This document shows, piece after piece, positions 16,059-24,862 of a stretch of DNA of 64,000 bases (within the stretch, counting starts at the first letter, position 1; each line of letters starts with the position of its first letter). The notes under the pieces were generated by a model. It made no database searches. It was not told the DNA's origin and worked only from the letters and a program-made list of their open reading frames with translations. A program made the position numbers and the translations under genes. Source of the DNA: Euryarchaeota archaeon UBA130 (lineage in GTDB: Archaea > Thermoplasmatota > Poseidoniia > Poseidoniales > Thalassarchaeaceae); the NCBI GenBank assembly GCA_002505775.1, contig DAVY01000020.1, forward strand, positions 1-64,000, in the 5' to 3' direction.

Positions 16059-17012
16059 TTATGCATTTCCTTTAGCTTCCTCATCGACACTTTGGGAGTC
16101 AGATATCTGCTGTTTTTCTTCAGCTTCCTGCCTAGATTTGTGGAGCGAGACTAGATTCCTGATTATCCTGCTGGCAACATTTACTCCGGAAGCGGCCTCA
16201 ATTCCCTCAAGTCCGGGACTTGAGTTAACCTCCAACACTAGGGGTCCCCTATCTGATTCGAGCATATCAACACCAGCTATCTCCAATCCCAATATTTCAG
16301 CGGCTTTGCAGGCTATCTTCGCGTATTCATCAGAGATCGCCAATTTCTCTACTTCCCCTCCGAGATGGAAATTGGATCTGAACTCGCTCCCCTTGGCCTT
16401 CCTTTTCATGGATGCGACGACCTTCCCCCCAACTACGAAAGCCCGGATATCCTGTCCATGGGACTCTCTGATATACTCTTGAACAAGTGGCCTTAGTCCT
16501 CTTTCTAGCATTTGGTATACCAGTTGTCTTGCTTGTTGTTCCGTGTGGGCAAGGAATACGCCAGAACCATGTGTTCCCTCATTTGTCTTGATCACACAGG
16601 GGGTACCGCCAACTCTTGATACGGCCCTCCTCGTATCTTGCCATGTGCCGACTTGCGCTGTGGTCGGGATTGGTACTCCGCCCTCATTCATTTTCTGTGA
16701 TGCCAGAAGCTTGTCCCTACTGCTTTGGATACCGTCTCCCTTGTTTAGAACTATAACTCCCATCCGCTCGAAGGCACGAACCACAGATACGCCTCTCCTG
16801 GTAATTGAGTGCCCTATCCTTGGTATGACCGCGTCGCAATCAACAGGCCAGCCCTTGTGTAACAGCCTTCCACCATCGTCATCGACGACAATTGAAAGCT
16901 TTAGAGGATCGATTATTCGGACATTCCAACCTGCTGCCTCTGCTTCCTCCTTCATCCTCTTCGTACTGTACAGGCTGGGGGCCCTAGACAGTATGATTAG
17001 GCGTGGTTCCAT
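16059..17012 (-). CDS. RimK-like ATP-grasp ligase
   Basis: A 317-aa protein of the RimK/LysX/MptN family, which adds amino acids (often Glu) to a carboxyl group. Visible: N-terminal LIILSRAPSLYSTKRM, DAVIPRIGHSITRRG, the ATP-grasp segment VIKTNEGTHGSGVFL (about residues 142-156), QEYIRESHGQDIRAFVVGG and the Mg-binding end LVLEVNSSPGLEGIE. Candidate roles are tetrahydromethanopterin or F420 glutamylation, lysine biosynthesis, or S6-like protein modification; neighbours do not decide. An acidic ~25-aa tail follows the fold. Confidence 0.85.
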   Translation of the reverse strand: MEPRLIILSRAPSLYSTKRMKEEAEAAGWNVRIIDPLKLSIVVDDDGGRLLHKGWPVDCDAVIPRIGHSITRRGVSVVRAFERMGVIVLNKGDGIQSSRDKLLASQKMNEGGVPIPTTAQVGTWQDTRRAVSRVGGTPCVIKTNEGTHGSGVFLAHTEQQARQLVYQMLERGLRPLVQEYIRESHGQDIRAFVVGGKVVASMKRKAKGSEFRSNFHLGGEVEKLAISDEYAKIACKAAEILGLEIAGVDMLESDRGPLVLEVNSSPGLEGIEAASGVNVASRIIRNLVSLHKSRQEAEEKQQISDSQSVDEEAKGNA

Positions 17013-17051
17013 GATTGCTGGCCCAAGGGAGGTGCTCTTGAGGCTGTTGCC

Positions 17052-17069
17052 TTACGGCGTTGCCCGTAA
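17052..17069. repeat. inverted repeat in divergent promoter region
   Basis: TTACGG (17052-17057) and CCGTAA (17064-17069) around CGTTGC, between the RimK-like gene start (17012) and the SAP-domain gene. It could be an operator shared by both divergent genes or a leader structure. Confidence 0.35.
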
Positions 17070-17137
17070 TGGCACATAGCGAGTGGATTAGTGTTCAATA
17101 TGGCGAAGGAATTGAAAGGCTCGACATACAGCTCAGC

Positions 17138-19468
17138 ATGATGACGACGTCAGGGAAGGCTCCGCCCACTCCTAGTGAGCTGTCTTCGATGAAGTTGGAT
17201 GAGCTAAGGGAGATGTGCAAAGAGCTAGGCCTTATGGTATCGGGAAAGAAGTCCGATTTGATTCAGAGAATTCTCGGGGAATCGGTCGTGATGGACGCCG
17301 AGTCTGTTGGAATAGAATCTCCCAATGAGGATGAAGTTCCAAGCCCAAATGAGAACGTCGGAGATGCTGTGGACAGGCTCCTTGCAAGATTCGACAAGGA
17401 CGGTAGCGACTCTAAAGAAGTGGTTGAGCCGACTGGGGAGGCTGTTCCTGAGCCTAAAGTCAAACTTCCTGAGGGAGCACCAGATATCCCGAAGGAGGGG
17501 CTACCTGAGGGGTGGACGTTGGAGCAATGGGCCCACTATGGGAACGAGTGGCTTGAGAGGAGGGAGAGTGAGGAAGCGTCGAAAGTTTCCGAAAGTCCTC
17601 CCGAAATAATGGACGCGGACATAGTCGGTGAGGAAGATGTGCAACAACCCGAAGAGGCTGACACATGGAGCATTCCAGGAGAATCCAAGGAAGGGCCAAT
17701 TCTAGAGACTCCGCCTGACACATCTTCAATGGTGATTGTACTACCATCATTCGATATCCTATTTGAGAACTGGAAGCCGATTACTGCAGTTGCAGTGGCC
17801 ATAATGATTGCCGGGGCTGGCGCATTCTACATCCTCTCTGCAGACTCATCGTTCCAAGCAAGACAGCTACGCTATGGCGATCAGATGACATTCTCGATTG
17901 ATGATGGTTCGATCAGTATAGTAGGTGACGACATGATCGATCTGGTTCGAGATTCGACGTCTCCAAGCGCGCTCGATGAGATTTGCGACGAGATCTCAGT
18001 AGATATTGTATCGGGCCAAGGGTCCTCCGTGATGAGGAAGGGTTCTCTGGCGGACATTCTACACTCATCTGACCAAGAATTCGTTGGTGCCGTCGCTTCG
18101 CCTGATGCATATGGTAGAGATCATCTATCTGCCGAGCAGACTCTTGATTATGACCTTGATATGGACCTGACATTCAGGAGATTCACTAGTAGCGGGGATT
18201 GTGGTGGAAGAGTTAGTCTGCCAGATAATACGGCTGACATCACTTCAAAGAAATGGGTTGAGATTACATCCAAAGAGAGTATCAGATCGGACCTTCTAGT
18301 TGATTTCACGGACAATAATGGCGATTTGTCTGCTGCAAGGGCGATAATCTATGATTTGGAGGAGCTATCTGGGATAAGCGGCATATCTCCACTCCTACTC
18401 CCACTAACCCCTATCGAGTTGCATGAGGTATTTGGTGACCTAGTGCTAAGGGAGGGCAGTAGCTGGACTGACGACCCAACCTGGTCATCGGAGTGGAGAT
18501 GGACTGTGGGATCCGAAAAGAAGACAGACGACTTCGGACATGTACATGAAATCGAGATGTGGAACCAGGACATACAAGACTGCCTTGGACATGCCAGGCT
18601 AAATCTACTAGTCAAGAGCGGAAACCCATGGCCCGTCCAACAAACTGTGGACTTGAGACTGGATAAGAGTCTCGAGACAGGAAGCTGCGGGCTGATAGCC
18701 GGAACTGCGGCAATGTCACTTCCAGAAGGAAGGCTGGAGATATCGATGACGATGTCAGAGCTAACCAGCTCTTCTGGTAGCAAGAACATTGAGTGGTACT
18801 CAACTTACGATAGCCGACCTGGGCCAGGTGAGGACAAGCCTAGTAGCTCGTCTCAAAGACAGTGGATTTCAGCAATGCCGGATGAGTCTGAAGTCAGAGA
18901 TTTCGATCTGGAGGAAGCAATACAGTGCACTCTGGAGAATCATCCAAGTAGCGGGGCATCCAACGCACTGGAGTCGACGGGATACCTATGGCAGGCTTAC
19001 TGGTCCCAGCCGACCCGCTCGCCAGAGTGGAACATGTCTTGGGTCACGGAAAATGATGCGTCTGGATGGACCAAGGTTAGGCAGTCTGGAGAGTCGTGCG
19101 ACCTCATTGAGGACGGTCAGCATGACTCCGGGACATCCTCATGGGACAGGGACGCGGTCCCTGACACACACACCATGTCTCTCTTGGAAGGAAGGCTTCT
19201 GGATGATTTCCGATACTCGGATCTGAATAACATGATTGAAGGCGAGCAGGGGTCTTGGTTCACTGATGTCGAGCTCGGTTACCTTTTCACTTCCACACAA
19301 GACGACTTACTTTCCTCTCTTCCCGGGGGAATTGGGGACGGGAGAGTCGCTCTACTGGGAGAGAGGTCCTGGAGCGAGGGTGATGGGGTAGATCGCTCAC
19401 TGCGTTTCGCAATGGACGCTGAGAGCTCTAGAATGGCTGGATGGATATTAACTTCGAGCTCTAACTAG
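17138..19468 (+). CDS. membrane-anchored SAP-domain protein
   Basis: 776 aa from ATG 17138; an in-frame ATG at 17069 is possible but would overlap the inverted repeat. Residues ~12-46 are a SAP motif (PSELSSMKLDELREMCKELG, then GKKSDLIQRILGE), a helix-turn-helix type known to bind DNA or RNA. Then comes an acidic Pro-rich linker with a short motif LPEGWTLEQWAHYGNEWLE, one membrane helix at ~212-233 (PITAVAVAIMIAGAGAFYIL) and ~540 outside residues rich in Ser, Asp and Trp of unknown fold. The topology puts SAP in the cytoplasm. ParA follows 46 nt after the stop. Confidence 0.78.
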   Translation: MMTTSGKAPPTPSELSSMKLDELREMCKELGLMVSGKKSDLIQRILGESVVMDAESVGIESPNEDEVPSPNENVGDAVDRLLARFDKDGSDSKEVVEPTGEAVPEPKVKLPEGAPDIPKEGLPEGWTLEQWAHYGNEWLERRESEEASKVSESPPEIMDADIVGEEDVQQPEEADTWSIPGESKEGPILETPPDTSSMVIVLPSFDILFENWKPITAVAVAIMIAGAGAFYILSADSSFQARQLRYGDQMTFSIDDGSISIVGDDMIDLVRDSTSPSALDEICDEISVDIVSGQGSSVMRKGSLADILHSSDQEFVGAVASPDAYGRDHLSAEQTLDYDLDMDLTFRRFTSSGDCGGRVSLPDNTADITSKKWVEITSKESIRSDLLVDFTDNNGDLSAARAIIYDLEELSGISGISPLLLPLTPIELHEVFGDLVLREGSSWTDDPTWSSEWRWTVGSEKKTDDFGHVHEIEMWNQDIQDCLGHARLNLLVKSGNPWPVQQTVDLRLDKSLETGSCGLIAGTAAMSLPEGRLEISMTMSELTSSSGSKNIEWYSTYDSRPGPGEDKPSSSSQRQWISAMPDESEVRDFDLEEAIQCTLENHPSSGASNALESTGYLWQAYWSQPTRSPEWNMSWVTENDASGWTKVRQSGESCDLIEDGQHDSGTSSWDRDAVPDTHTMSLLEGRLLDDFRYSDLNNMIEGEQGSWFTDVELGYLFTSTQDDLLSSLPGGIGDGRVALLGERSWSEGDGVDRSLRFAMDAESSRMAGWILTSSSN

Positions 19469-19514
19469 GTATGTTGTAAACCTCTTCTGTTTCGAGTTTA
19501 CATCGACAGCTTGA

Positions 19515-20492
19515 ATGGCCCGTCGAGCGCCGGAGGCGCTCGTGGAAGATGACTCAGGACCTCTATCGGCTTCGAATGAGGATCCGTTGATAGTGGACGT
19601 CGAGTTCACTGAGAGTGAGGAGATTGCAGGTTCTCCGATACTGGATTCGGTAGAAAGTGTTCGTACCAAGAAGGCCTCCAGTCCTATGGAATTGCCAATG
19701 TCTCTACCGACGCCAGAGGGTAGGGCTAGGGTAGTGACGGTGATCAACCAGAAAGGAGGTGTTGGAAAGACTACGACAGTGATAAATGTCGCCGCCCAGC
19801 TGGGACTGAGGGGGTATAGGATCCTTGTTGTGGACGCAGATTCGCAGGGTAACTGTGCCACTGGCCTAGGAGTGGACAAGAGCAGAGTAAAGACGACGAC
19901 AAGGGACCTGATACTAAACCCAGAAACCGCTGTAAATGCCAGACATGCCACTGCCGTGGATAATGTCCACATGATCGTGGGTGACAAGACACTCATAGGG
20001 CTTGAGCAAGAGATGCTACGCCAGCTAGGGAGGGAGAGGAGGCTTAGTGAGGCACTGGCCCCCTTACTTCCCCACTACGACCTGATTCTTATTGACACGC
20101 CCCCCTCATTGGGGATTGTATCTGTGAACGCCTTGGTTGCGAGTGATGGGGTAGTCGTACCCGTGCAAACTGAGTACTTCGCTCTGGAAGGGCTCGCCCT
20201 TCTCTCGGGAACCGTGAGGGAAGTCAGAGCACTGCTGAATCCGTCATTGGGAGTAGATGGGGTTCTAATGACTATGCATGCACCTACCACACTGAACCAG
20301 CAAGTGGCTTCTGAGCTTCGTGAGGCGTTTCCCCAGCTCATGGTAGAACCAGCGATCAGACGAAACATAAGACTAGCTGAGGCGCCAAGCCATGGCGTCC
20401 CAATTCATCTACACGAGCCGAATAGTGCTGGAGGGCAGGACTACAGAGATGTGGTCTCAGTTCTTGAGAGACGTTGGGGCCTGAGAGAATGA
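19515..20492 (+). CDS. parA: ParA/Soj-family ATPase
   Basis: A 325-aa Walker-type ATPase. An acidic N-terminal extension (~70 residues, not in standard ParA) precedes the deviant Walker A NQKGGVGKTTT (~79-89). Walker A' VDADSQGN, Walker B LILIDTPPSLG and EYFALEGLALL confirm the ParA/Soj branch rather than MinD. ParA moves DNA or protein cargo by ATP-dependent binding to the nucleoid. No ParB is nearby; the upstream SAP protein is a candidate partner. The ATG lies 46 nt after that gene; the last bases overlap the transporter start (ATGA). Confidence 0.9.
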   Translation: MARRAPEALVEDDSGPLSASNEDPLIVDVEFTESEEIAGSPILDSVESVRTKKASSPMELPMSLPTPEGRARVVTVINQKGGVGKTTTVINVAAQLGLRGYRILVVDADSQGNCATGLGVDKSRVKTTTRDLILNPETAVNARHATAVDNVHMIVGDKTLIGLEQEMLRQLGRERRLSEALAPLLPHYDLILIDTPPSLGIVSVNALVASDGVVVPVQTEYFALEGLALLSGTVREVRALLNPSLGVDGVLMTMHAPTTLNQQVASELREAFPQLMVEPAIRRNIRLAEAPSHGVPIHLHEPNSAGGQDYRDVVSVLERRWGLRE

Positions 20493-21391
20493 CCCGGAAC
20501 GGATCGGTGACTAGTCCATCTTACATCACACCGGGCGATTCACCCAAGATAGCAGTTCTCTGGATGATATTCGGAAGCCTCAGCTTCGGAACGATGAACG
20601 CTTTGGTCAAATGGACGAGCCTTCATGCAGATGTCTGGATGATAATCATGGTCAGATCGGCCGTAATTGCCTTCGCAGTGGCTGTTTTTGCTGCCAGCCG
20701 GGGAATCTCCCTGAGAGTAATTGACAAGAGGACCATGCTACTGAGGTGTGTTGTCGGCCTTACTGCCATGATACTCTACTTCACTGCCCTCGGAAGAATT
20801 CCAATAGGGCAGGCAGTAACTCTCCAATACACCGCCCCACTTTTTGTGGCACTTCTTTCTGGGAGGGTAATCAGCGAAAGGGTTGAGCCCGCTGTTGTTA
20901 TCCTAGTCGCAACTGCTTTCGCTGGTATCATACTGATTGTGTCTCCAGATCTCTCAAGTGTGGATCCCGATGCTCTTCTGGCACTAGGGTCGGGTTTCTT
21001 CGCCGCGATGGCATACATGTATGTCCGTGAGCTCAGAAATACTGATTCGGTGTCTTCTGTCGTATTCTGGTTTGCCTCTTTCTCGGTCGCTGGGAGTATG
21101 CTACAAGCCCTTCCTGATATCTTTGACCTGGACTGGAGAACTCTTGCTGCTCTGGTGGGGATCGGAGTTGGAGCTGGAGGTGGGCAGGTGGGAATTACCA
21201 TGGCATACCACAGAGCGAACGCCGCATGGGTTAGCGCATTCTCCTACCTGACAGTTATAGTGGCCACGTTTTATGGATTCGCACTATTCAACGAGACACT
21301 GGGGATTTCCGATTGGATAGGAGGTGTGCTAATCGTTGGGTCCGGAGTGGCACTGGTATTCATGGCCCCTTCAGGAGAAGCCGAAAGCTAG
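20489..21391 (+). CDS. EamA/DMT-family transporter
   Basis: 300 aa with ten hydrophobic segments arranged as two EamA repeats (first repeat FGSLSFGTMNALVKW to FAGIILIVSPD, second ALLALGSGFFAAMAYMYVREL to LIVGSGVALVFM). Family members export or import metabolites such as amino acids, nucleotides or purines; the substrate is unknown. ATG 20489 overlaps the parA stop, implying coupled translation. The stop overlaps that of the small convergent gene. Confidence 0.88.
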   Translation: MTRNGSVTSPSYITPGDSPKIAVLWMIFGSLSFGTMNALVKWTSLHADVWMIIMVRSAVIAFAVAVFAASRGISLRVIDKRTMLLRCVVGLTAMILYFTALGRIPIGQAVTLQYTAPLFVALLSGRVISERVEPAVVILVATAFAGIILIVSPDLSSVDPDALLALGSGFFAAMAYMYVRELRNTDSVSSVVFWFASFSVAGSMLQALPDIFDLDWRTLAALVGIGVGAGGGQVGITMAYHRANAAWVSAFSYLTVIVATFYGFALFNETLGISDWIGGVLIVGSGVALVFMAPSGEAES

Positions 21392-21594
21392 TCCTGGAAC
21401 TCGAAGTTTGAGTCTAGGATCCCGGCAATCTCTTCTGAATTCTCAATAATCTCAAACAGCGTATTGTCCGCTGTGTAGATAAGAAGAGATTCGGATTCTC
21501 CGTCTTCGCCCTTTATCGATTGATAGGCACAAATAGCGTCCATTCTGATTCTCGTCATTCCAATCTCAGTCATTGCATTGATCCACTTGGTCAT
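21388..21594 (-). CDS. small unknown protein, 68 aa
   Basis: Not firmly recognised. Residues ~18-66 (RMDAICAYQSI, SLLIYTADNTLFEIIENSEEIAGIL) form an alternating strand-strand-helix pattern reminiscent of small FlbD-like or phage/bacterial proteins. The first Met at 21594 is used; Met8 or Met13 are also possible starts. Upstream, GGGC-N7-GCCC can form a small hairpin. The stop overlaps that of the EamA gene. Confidence 0.55.
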   Translation of the reverse strand: MTKWINAMTEIGMTRIRMDAICAYQSIKGEDGESESLLIYTADNTLFEIIENSEEIAGILDSNFEFQD

Positions 21595-21640
21595 GGGCCG
21601 GGCGCCACAAGCCCGTCTCTTGATCGTTTAGGGCTTGGGC

Positions 21641-22270
21641 TCATTCGACGAATTCCGAGAATTCATGCAGCTCCTTACGCTTGAGGTCAGGGACCTTTGC
21701 CTCATCCGCTGGGAATCCAACAGGGAGTAGTAGCATGGCATGCTCATGTTCAGGTCGCTCAAGTATCTCCCTGAGAAAGCCCATTGGAGAAGGAGTATGA
21801 GTGAGGGTGGTTAGTCCCATATTGTGAACTGAGGCTAGGAAAAGTCCGGCCGCGATTCCACAGGACTCCTGGGAATAGTATGTCGGGGCCCACTGGCCGT
21901 TTTCCCTTACCCTCTTGCTCTGTCTAAAAAGAACCACCAGCCATGGAGCATCGGTAATGTGCTCCTTGACATGATCGGTACCCAGTGGCCTCAGTACCTC
22001 GGCCCATGACTCTGGCATCCTCTCGGAGTATGTCTTCCTCTCCTCCTCCTCCGCAGCCTCCCTTATCCTCCACTTTATCTCAGGGTTTGATACCACAACG
22101 AAGGTCCATGGTTGAAGGTGCGCCCCTGAAGGGGCCGTACCGGCTGTCAGGATAGCCCGCTCAATGAGCTCCCTAGGAACATCCCGGCTTGAGAAGTGCC
22201 TTGTAGTGCGTCTCTTCCTCATCAGCTCGTAGAACTCATTTGCTCGTTCTGACATCAGCTCCGAGTCCAT
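21641..22270 (-). CDS. nitroreductase-fold flavoprotein, iodotyrosine-deiodinase-like
   Basis: 209 aa from ATG 22270; the frame stays open further upstream but that part is the overlapping 3' end of the next gene. The FMN-binding nitroreductase fold is clear (RKRRTTRHFSSRDVP, TAGTAPSGAHLQPWTFVVV). The central lid matches iodotyrosine deiodinase: E77, Y81 and K102 sit at the spacing of the Glu-Tyr-Lys substrate triad of that enzyme (Y minus 4, Y, Y plus 21), and the C-terminus has LLLPVGFPADEAKVPDLKRK. It is probably a reductive dehalogenase of halotyrosine-type substrates; the true substrate is unknown. Confidence 0.85.
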   Translation of the reverse strand: MDSELMSERANEFYELMRKRRTTRHFSSRDVPRELIERAILTAGTAPSGAHLQPWTFVVVSNPEIKWRIREAAEEEERKTYSERMPESWAEVLRPLGTDHVKEHITDAPWLVVLFRQSKRVRENGQWAPTYYSQESCGIAAGLFLASVHNMGLTTLTHTPSPMGFLREILERPEHEHAMLLLPVGFPADEAKVPDLKRKELHEFSEFVE

Positions 22271-22329
22271 CTCATGAAACTCCAGATTGATGAAACCTGA
22301 GCCATCGCCGTCGCCGGACACAAGGATTC

Positions 22330-22878
22330 CTAGTCGCGTCTGAACATCAATGCTGCCATAGCCATCGACGTCGCTAGCAGGGGCGCTGAAATCCAGGGCA
22401 GGGACTCGTCGTCTTCCTGGCACTCCGTTGATGGCCCTCCCCAAGTACCGTTGTCATACCAACAGTCAGACCAAACCTTCCAACCCCATCCAGACTCTGG
22501 AATAGTTGATTTCGATTCGTCCTCATAATTCAGCACAAACCTCCAATTGAGATATGTAGCTGACTCATCGGGGATGACTGTACCGGTCCAATTCCCAGAT
22601 TCGCCCTTCTCTAGAGGTTGAATGGCTGGTGGATAGCAGACACCGGAATTGATGCAAATCTGAGTCACCCAGTTGACAGTCGTACCATTCTTATCGGCTT
22701 CCTCAGAGAGTCTAACGGAGATGTCAAATGGAACGCCTTCCCTTGTAATAATTTCATGACTGATACCCTCTATATCTGTCCCCACGAGTGAGGATTCCTC
22801 ATTCACACCGCCCTCAGCTGCCACAACTAGGGTTGGCACTAGGACGAGGAGCGAGAGGAGTATGGCTGGAGCGCGCAC
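22330..22878 (-). CDS. exported unknown protein with C-terminal membrane anchor
   Basis: 182 aa. The N-terminus is a signal peptide (ILLSLLVLVPTLVVAAEGG) and the C-terminus a hydrophobic helix followed by RRD (LPWISAPLLATSMAMAALMFRRD region). The body (~25-155) is beta-rich with several Trp and four Cys, suggesting an Ig-like or carbohydrate-binding fold. GTG start at 22878. Not recognised beyond this. Confidence 0.68.
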   Translation of the reverse strand: MRAPAILLSLLVLVPTLVVAAEGGVNEESSLVGTDIEGISHEIITREGVPFDISVRLSEEADKNGTTVNWVTQICINSGVCYPPAIQPLEKGESGNWTGTVIPDESATYLNWRFVLNYEDESKSTIPESGWGWKVWSDCWYDNGTWGGPSTECQEDDESLPWISAPLLATSMAMAALMFRRD

Positions 22879-22917
22879 GGTGTTGCGTGCTCGTCCTCCC
22901 TCATCAAGGATGAGGTC

Positions 22918-23421
22918 CTATGTCTCTACTGCCCAGAGATCGTCCCCTACGCAATGAATGGTGGAGATGGCCTTCCCCTTGGTCATCTCCATCATCTCCT
23001 CGCCATCCACTAGGGCGATTCCAGATGCCAATGGCGCCCCTGTATCCTGATCCCTAATCCAGACAAAACCACCTGGAGGGATAGAGGGGTCCGCGATGTG
23101 GATTCCAGCCCCCATGCAGTCTGCACCATTCATCAGGAAAGGGATGGCTCCCTTATCGACAGCCGCCCAGCTCCTCTCCGGCTCCCATTTCATTATCCCC
23201 CTGAGAGTTGGGACCCACGCCATCGAACCAGAGACTTCAATCCTCATGGCGACTATCTCCCGGTCTAGCATCATTATGTCATTGCCCTCAAAATGAGCGA
23301 GCTCTATGAATCCGGATGACATATCGATCTGCAGTCCCATCGACTCACCGAGCTCCCTCTCAGCATCCCTCATCTGCTTATGCCGTACAGGTTTCCTCTT
23401 TCTTATCCGAGCCTCCCCCAT
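22918..23421 (-). CDS. PUA-domain protein, MCT-1/Tma20-like
   Basis: 167 aa from ATG 23421 (a Met at 23466 would add a tail unlike the family). Residues ~1-80 match the pre-PUA part (MLDREIVAMRI, VPTLRGIMKW) and ~85-165 the PUA domain (AAVDKGAIPFLMNGADCMGAGI, then GKAISTIHCVGDDLW). Archaeal and eukaryotic members bind tRNA or the 40S/30S subunit and act in initiation or recycling. It is divergent from eS8, which fits a translation role. Confidence 0.82.
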   Translation of the reverse strand: MGEARIRKRKPVRHKQMRDAERELGESMGLQIDMSSGFIELAHFEGNDIMMLDREIVAMRIEVSGSMAWVPTLRGIMKWEPERSWAAVDKGAIPFLMNGADCMGAGIHIADPSIPPGGFVWIRDQDTGAPLASGIALVDGEEMMEMTKGKAISTIHCVGDDLWAVET

Positions 23422-23489
23422 GTATCGTCCAGTGGAGAGCGCTCCAAGAACATATGCCGTTGGCAAGGGGCTTTGTTATCTCCAATCCA

Positions 23490-23514
23490 TTGAAATAAGG
23501 GAGGTCGGTCGGCG
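23490..23514 (+). promoter_or_regulatory. promoter of eS8 (TTGAAATA + GGTCGGCG)
   Basis: TTGAAATA at 23490-23497 and GGTCGGCG at 23507-23514, 14 nt apart measured from AAATA. The ATG at 23521 is 28 nt from AAATA, with no Shine-Dalgarno, as for a leaderless transcript. Confidence 0.7.
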
Positions 23515-23520
23515 AGACGC

Positions 23521-23916
23521 ATGGCGAAGTGGCACGGCATCTCCCGACGCAAGCCCTCGGGCGGACGATTGAAGCGTCCTAACCGCTACAGAGGCAAGCG
23601 CAGAACTGAGGTTTCCAGTGAAGCACAGTACGCTTACGTCGGAGAAAAGGACGAGAGGAAGATGTACAGGAAGAACGCCGGATCGCAGACGGCCAGGCTC
23701 CTATCAGTCAACACAGTGAATGTTAGTACCCCGAAGGACGGGAAGACAGTCAAGGCAACTATCAACAGCGTTATGGAAAATGACGCTGATCCAAACTTCA
23801 TCAGGAGGAACATCGTGACCAAAGGATCAATCGTGGACACAAGCATGGGCAGGGTCAGGATAACCAGTCGCCCGGGAATGCATGGCGTCGCTTCTGGAAT
23901 TCTCCTAGAGGATTAA
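23521..23916 (+). CDS. rps8e: 30S ribosomal protein eS8
   Basis: 131 aa, normal for the archaeal protein. The N-terminus KWHGISRRKPSGGRLK and the C-terminus ITSRPGMHGVASGILLE with GSIVDTSMG are family signatures. It is an archaeal/eukaryotic-only small-subunit protein. It heads a run with SRP19; a CTCAAG-N10-CTTGAG inverted repeat (23929-23950) lies between them. Confidence 0.96.
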   Translation: MAKWHGISRRKPSGGRLKRPNRYRGKRRTEVSSEAQYAYVGEKDERKMYRKNAGSQTARLLSVNTVNVSTPKDGKTVKATINSVMENDADPNFIRRNIVTKGSIVDTSMGRVRITSRPGMHGVASGILLED

Positions 23917-23928
23917 AGGCACGAAGCC

Positions 23929-23950
23929 CTCAAGTCACACGGCCCTTGAG
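23929..23950. repeat. inverted repeat between eS8 and SRP19
   Basis: CTCAAG (23929-23934) and CTTGAG (23945-23950) with a 10-nt spacer, in the 48-nt gap between the two genes. Possible RNA hairpin for 3'-end formation or processing; function unknown. Confidence 0.35.
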
Positions 23951-23964
23951 AGGAGAACGTTAGC

Positions 23965-24402
23965 ATGTCCGGCGATCCGAGCAAGATGACCGTGTGGACT
24001 GGTTACTTCGACTCCAGAGTCTCAAGGTCCGGCGGACGCAGGGTCAGCAAAGACGCCAGCATCCCTCAGCCCACACTAGATGCCGTGGCCTGGGCAGCTA
24101 ACAAAGTAGGAATAAGGAAAATGAAGAAGCAACCCGAAGCAAGCCACCCCTCAAGGCCCTTCGCTCAGGAGGGGAGGCTGATCATCTCAACAAGGGATGC
24201 CAAGGATGCAACTGGCATGGACAGCAAGGAAGGGATCATGAGGGAGATTGGAGTCATGATGCGTGCAGAGATGAAGAAGTCTAGGGAGGAGGGGAAGACG
24301 GACTCGGTCCCCTCGAGAAAGACCAAGCAACAGAGGGCCCAGAGGAAGTCTTTCAGACAGAAGGGTGGCGGTCAGAGAAAGAAGAAGTTCGGACGGAAGT
24401 GA
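23965..24402 (+). CDS. srp19: signal recognition particle subunit SRP19
   Basis: 145 aa. The N-terminal SRP19 fold shows VWTGYFDSRVSRSGGRRV (residues ~10-27), PTLDAVAWAANKVG and the conserved SHPSRPFAQEGRLII region. It binds SRP RNA helices 6/8 and prepares SRP54 binding. The ~40-residue tail is extremely Lys/Arg/Gln-rich (KQQRAQRKS, RKKKFGRK), longer than usual, probably for extra RNA contact. GAGAGGAG lies upstream of ATG 23965. Confidence 0.92.
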   Translation: MSGDPSKMTVWTGYFDSRVSRSGGRRVSKDASIPQPTLDAVAWAANKVGIRKMKKQPEASHPSRPFAQEGRLIISTRDAKDATGMDSKEGIMREIGVMMRAEMKKSREEGKTDSVPSRKTKQQRAQRKSFRQKGGGQRKKKFGRK

Positions 24403-24817
24403 TTGTCTGTTTTTGATTGAGGCTGGAGTGCCGGACGTCGAGACATACCTGAAGTTAAGGGAAAATGCTGGAATGAGGCCCAGAACCCACTCTGGAGCGT
24501 CCAAGGGCCTCGGTTCAGAGCTGTTCTCGGTCATCCTGAGACTGGAAGACTCCGGGGAAGCAGTGGGAATGGGAAGAGTTGTCGGGGACGGAGGGACTGT
24601 GTTTCACATTTGCGATATGGCTGTTTCCAGGGATTGGCAGGGAAAGGGAGGTGGCTCAATGATCATGGACAGCCTGATGGGCTATATCTCCCGGGAAGCG
24701 ACACCCAGTTCCTACATCAACCTCATGGCCGATGTTGACGGCTTCTACGAGAAGTGGGGCTTCAAGCCGACTCTCCCGAACTCTCGTGGCATGTTCCTTC
24801 GTCTATCAGGAGAATAG
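24365..24817 (+). CDS. GNAT-family N-acetyltransferase
   Basis: About 150 aa. Motif A for acetyl-CoA binding is VSRDWQGKGGGSMIMDSL; the C-terminus has GFYEKWGFKPT typical of GNAT. The reading frame from GTG 24365 overlaps the srp19 end by 38 nt; TTG 24413 or GTG 24428 just after the srp19 stop are alternatives, so the N-terminus is uncertain. The acceptor is unknown (small amine or protein N-terminus). Confidence 0.82.
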   Translation: MAVRERRSSDGSDCLFLIEAGVPDVETYLKLRENAGMRPRTHSGASKGLGSELFSVILRLEDSGEAVGMGRVVGDGGTVFHICDMAVSRDWQGKGGGSMIMDSLMGYISREATPSSYINLMADVDGFYEKWGFKPTLPNSRGMFLRLSGE

Positions 24818-24862
24818 CCCACTCTTCGGACCAGATAAGTAGCATGACCGCCTCCGGGATTC

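Noticed and set aside
22271..22444. N-terminal extension of the nitroreductase-like gene
   Set aside because: This part overlaps the 3' end of the exported-protein gene and is not part of the flavoprotein fold, which begins right after ATG 22270.
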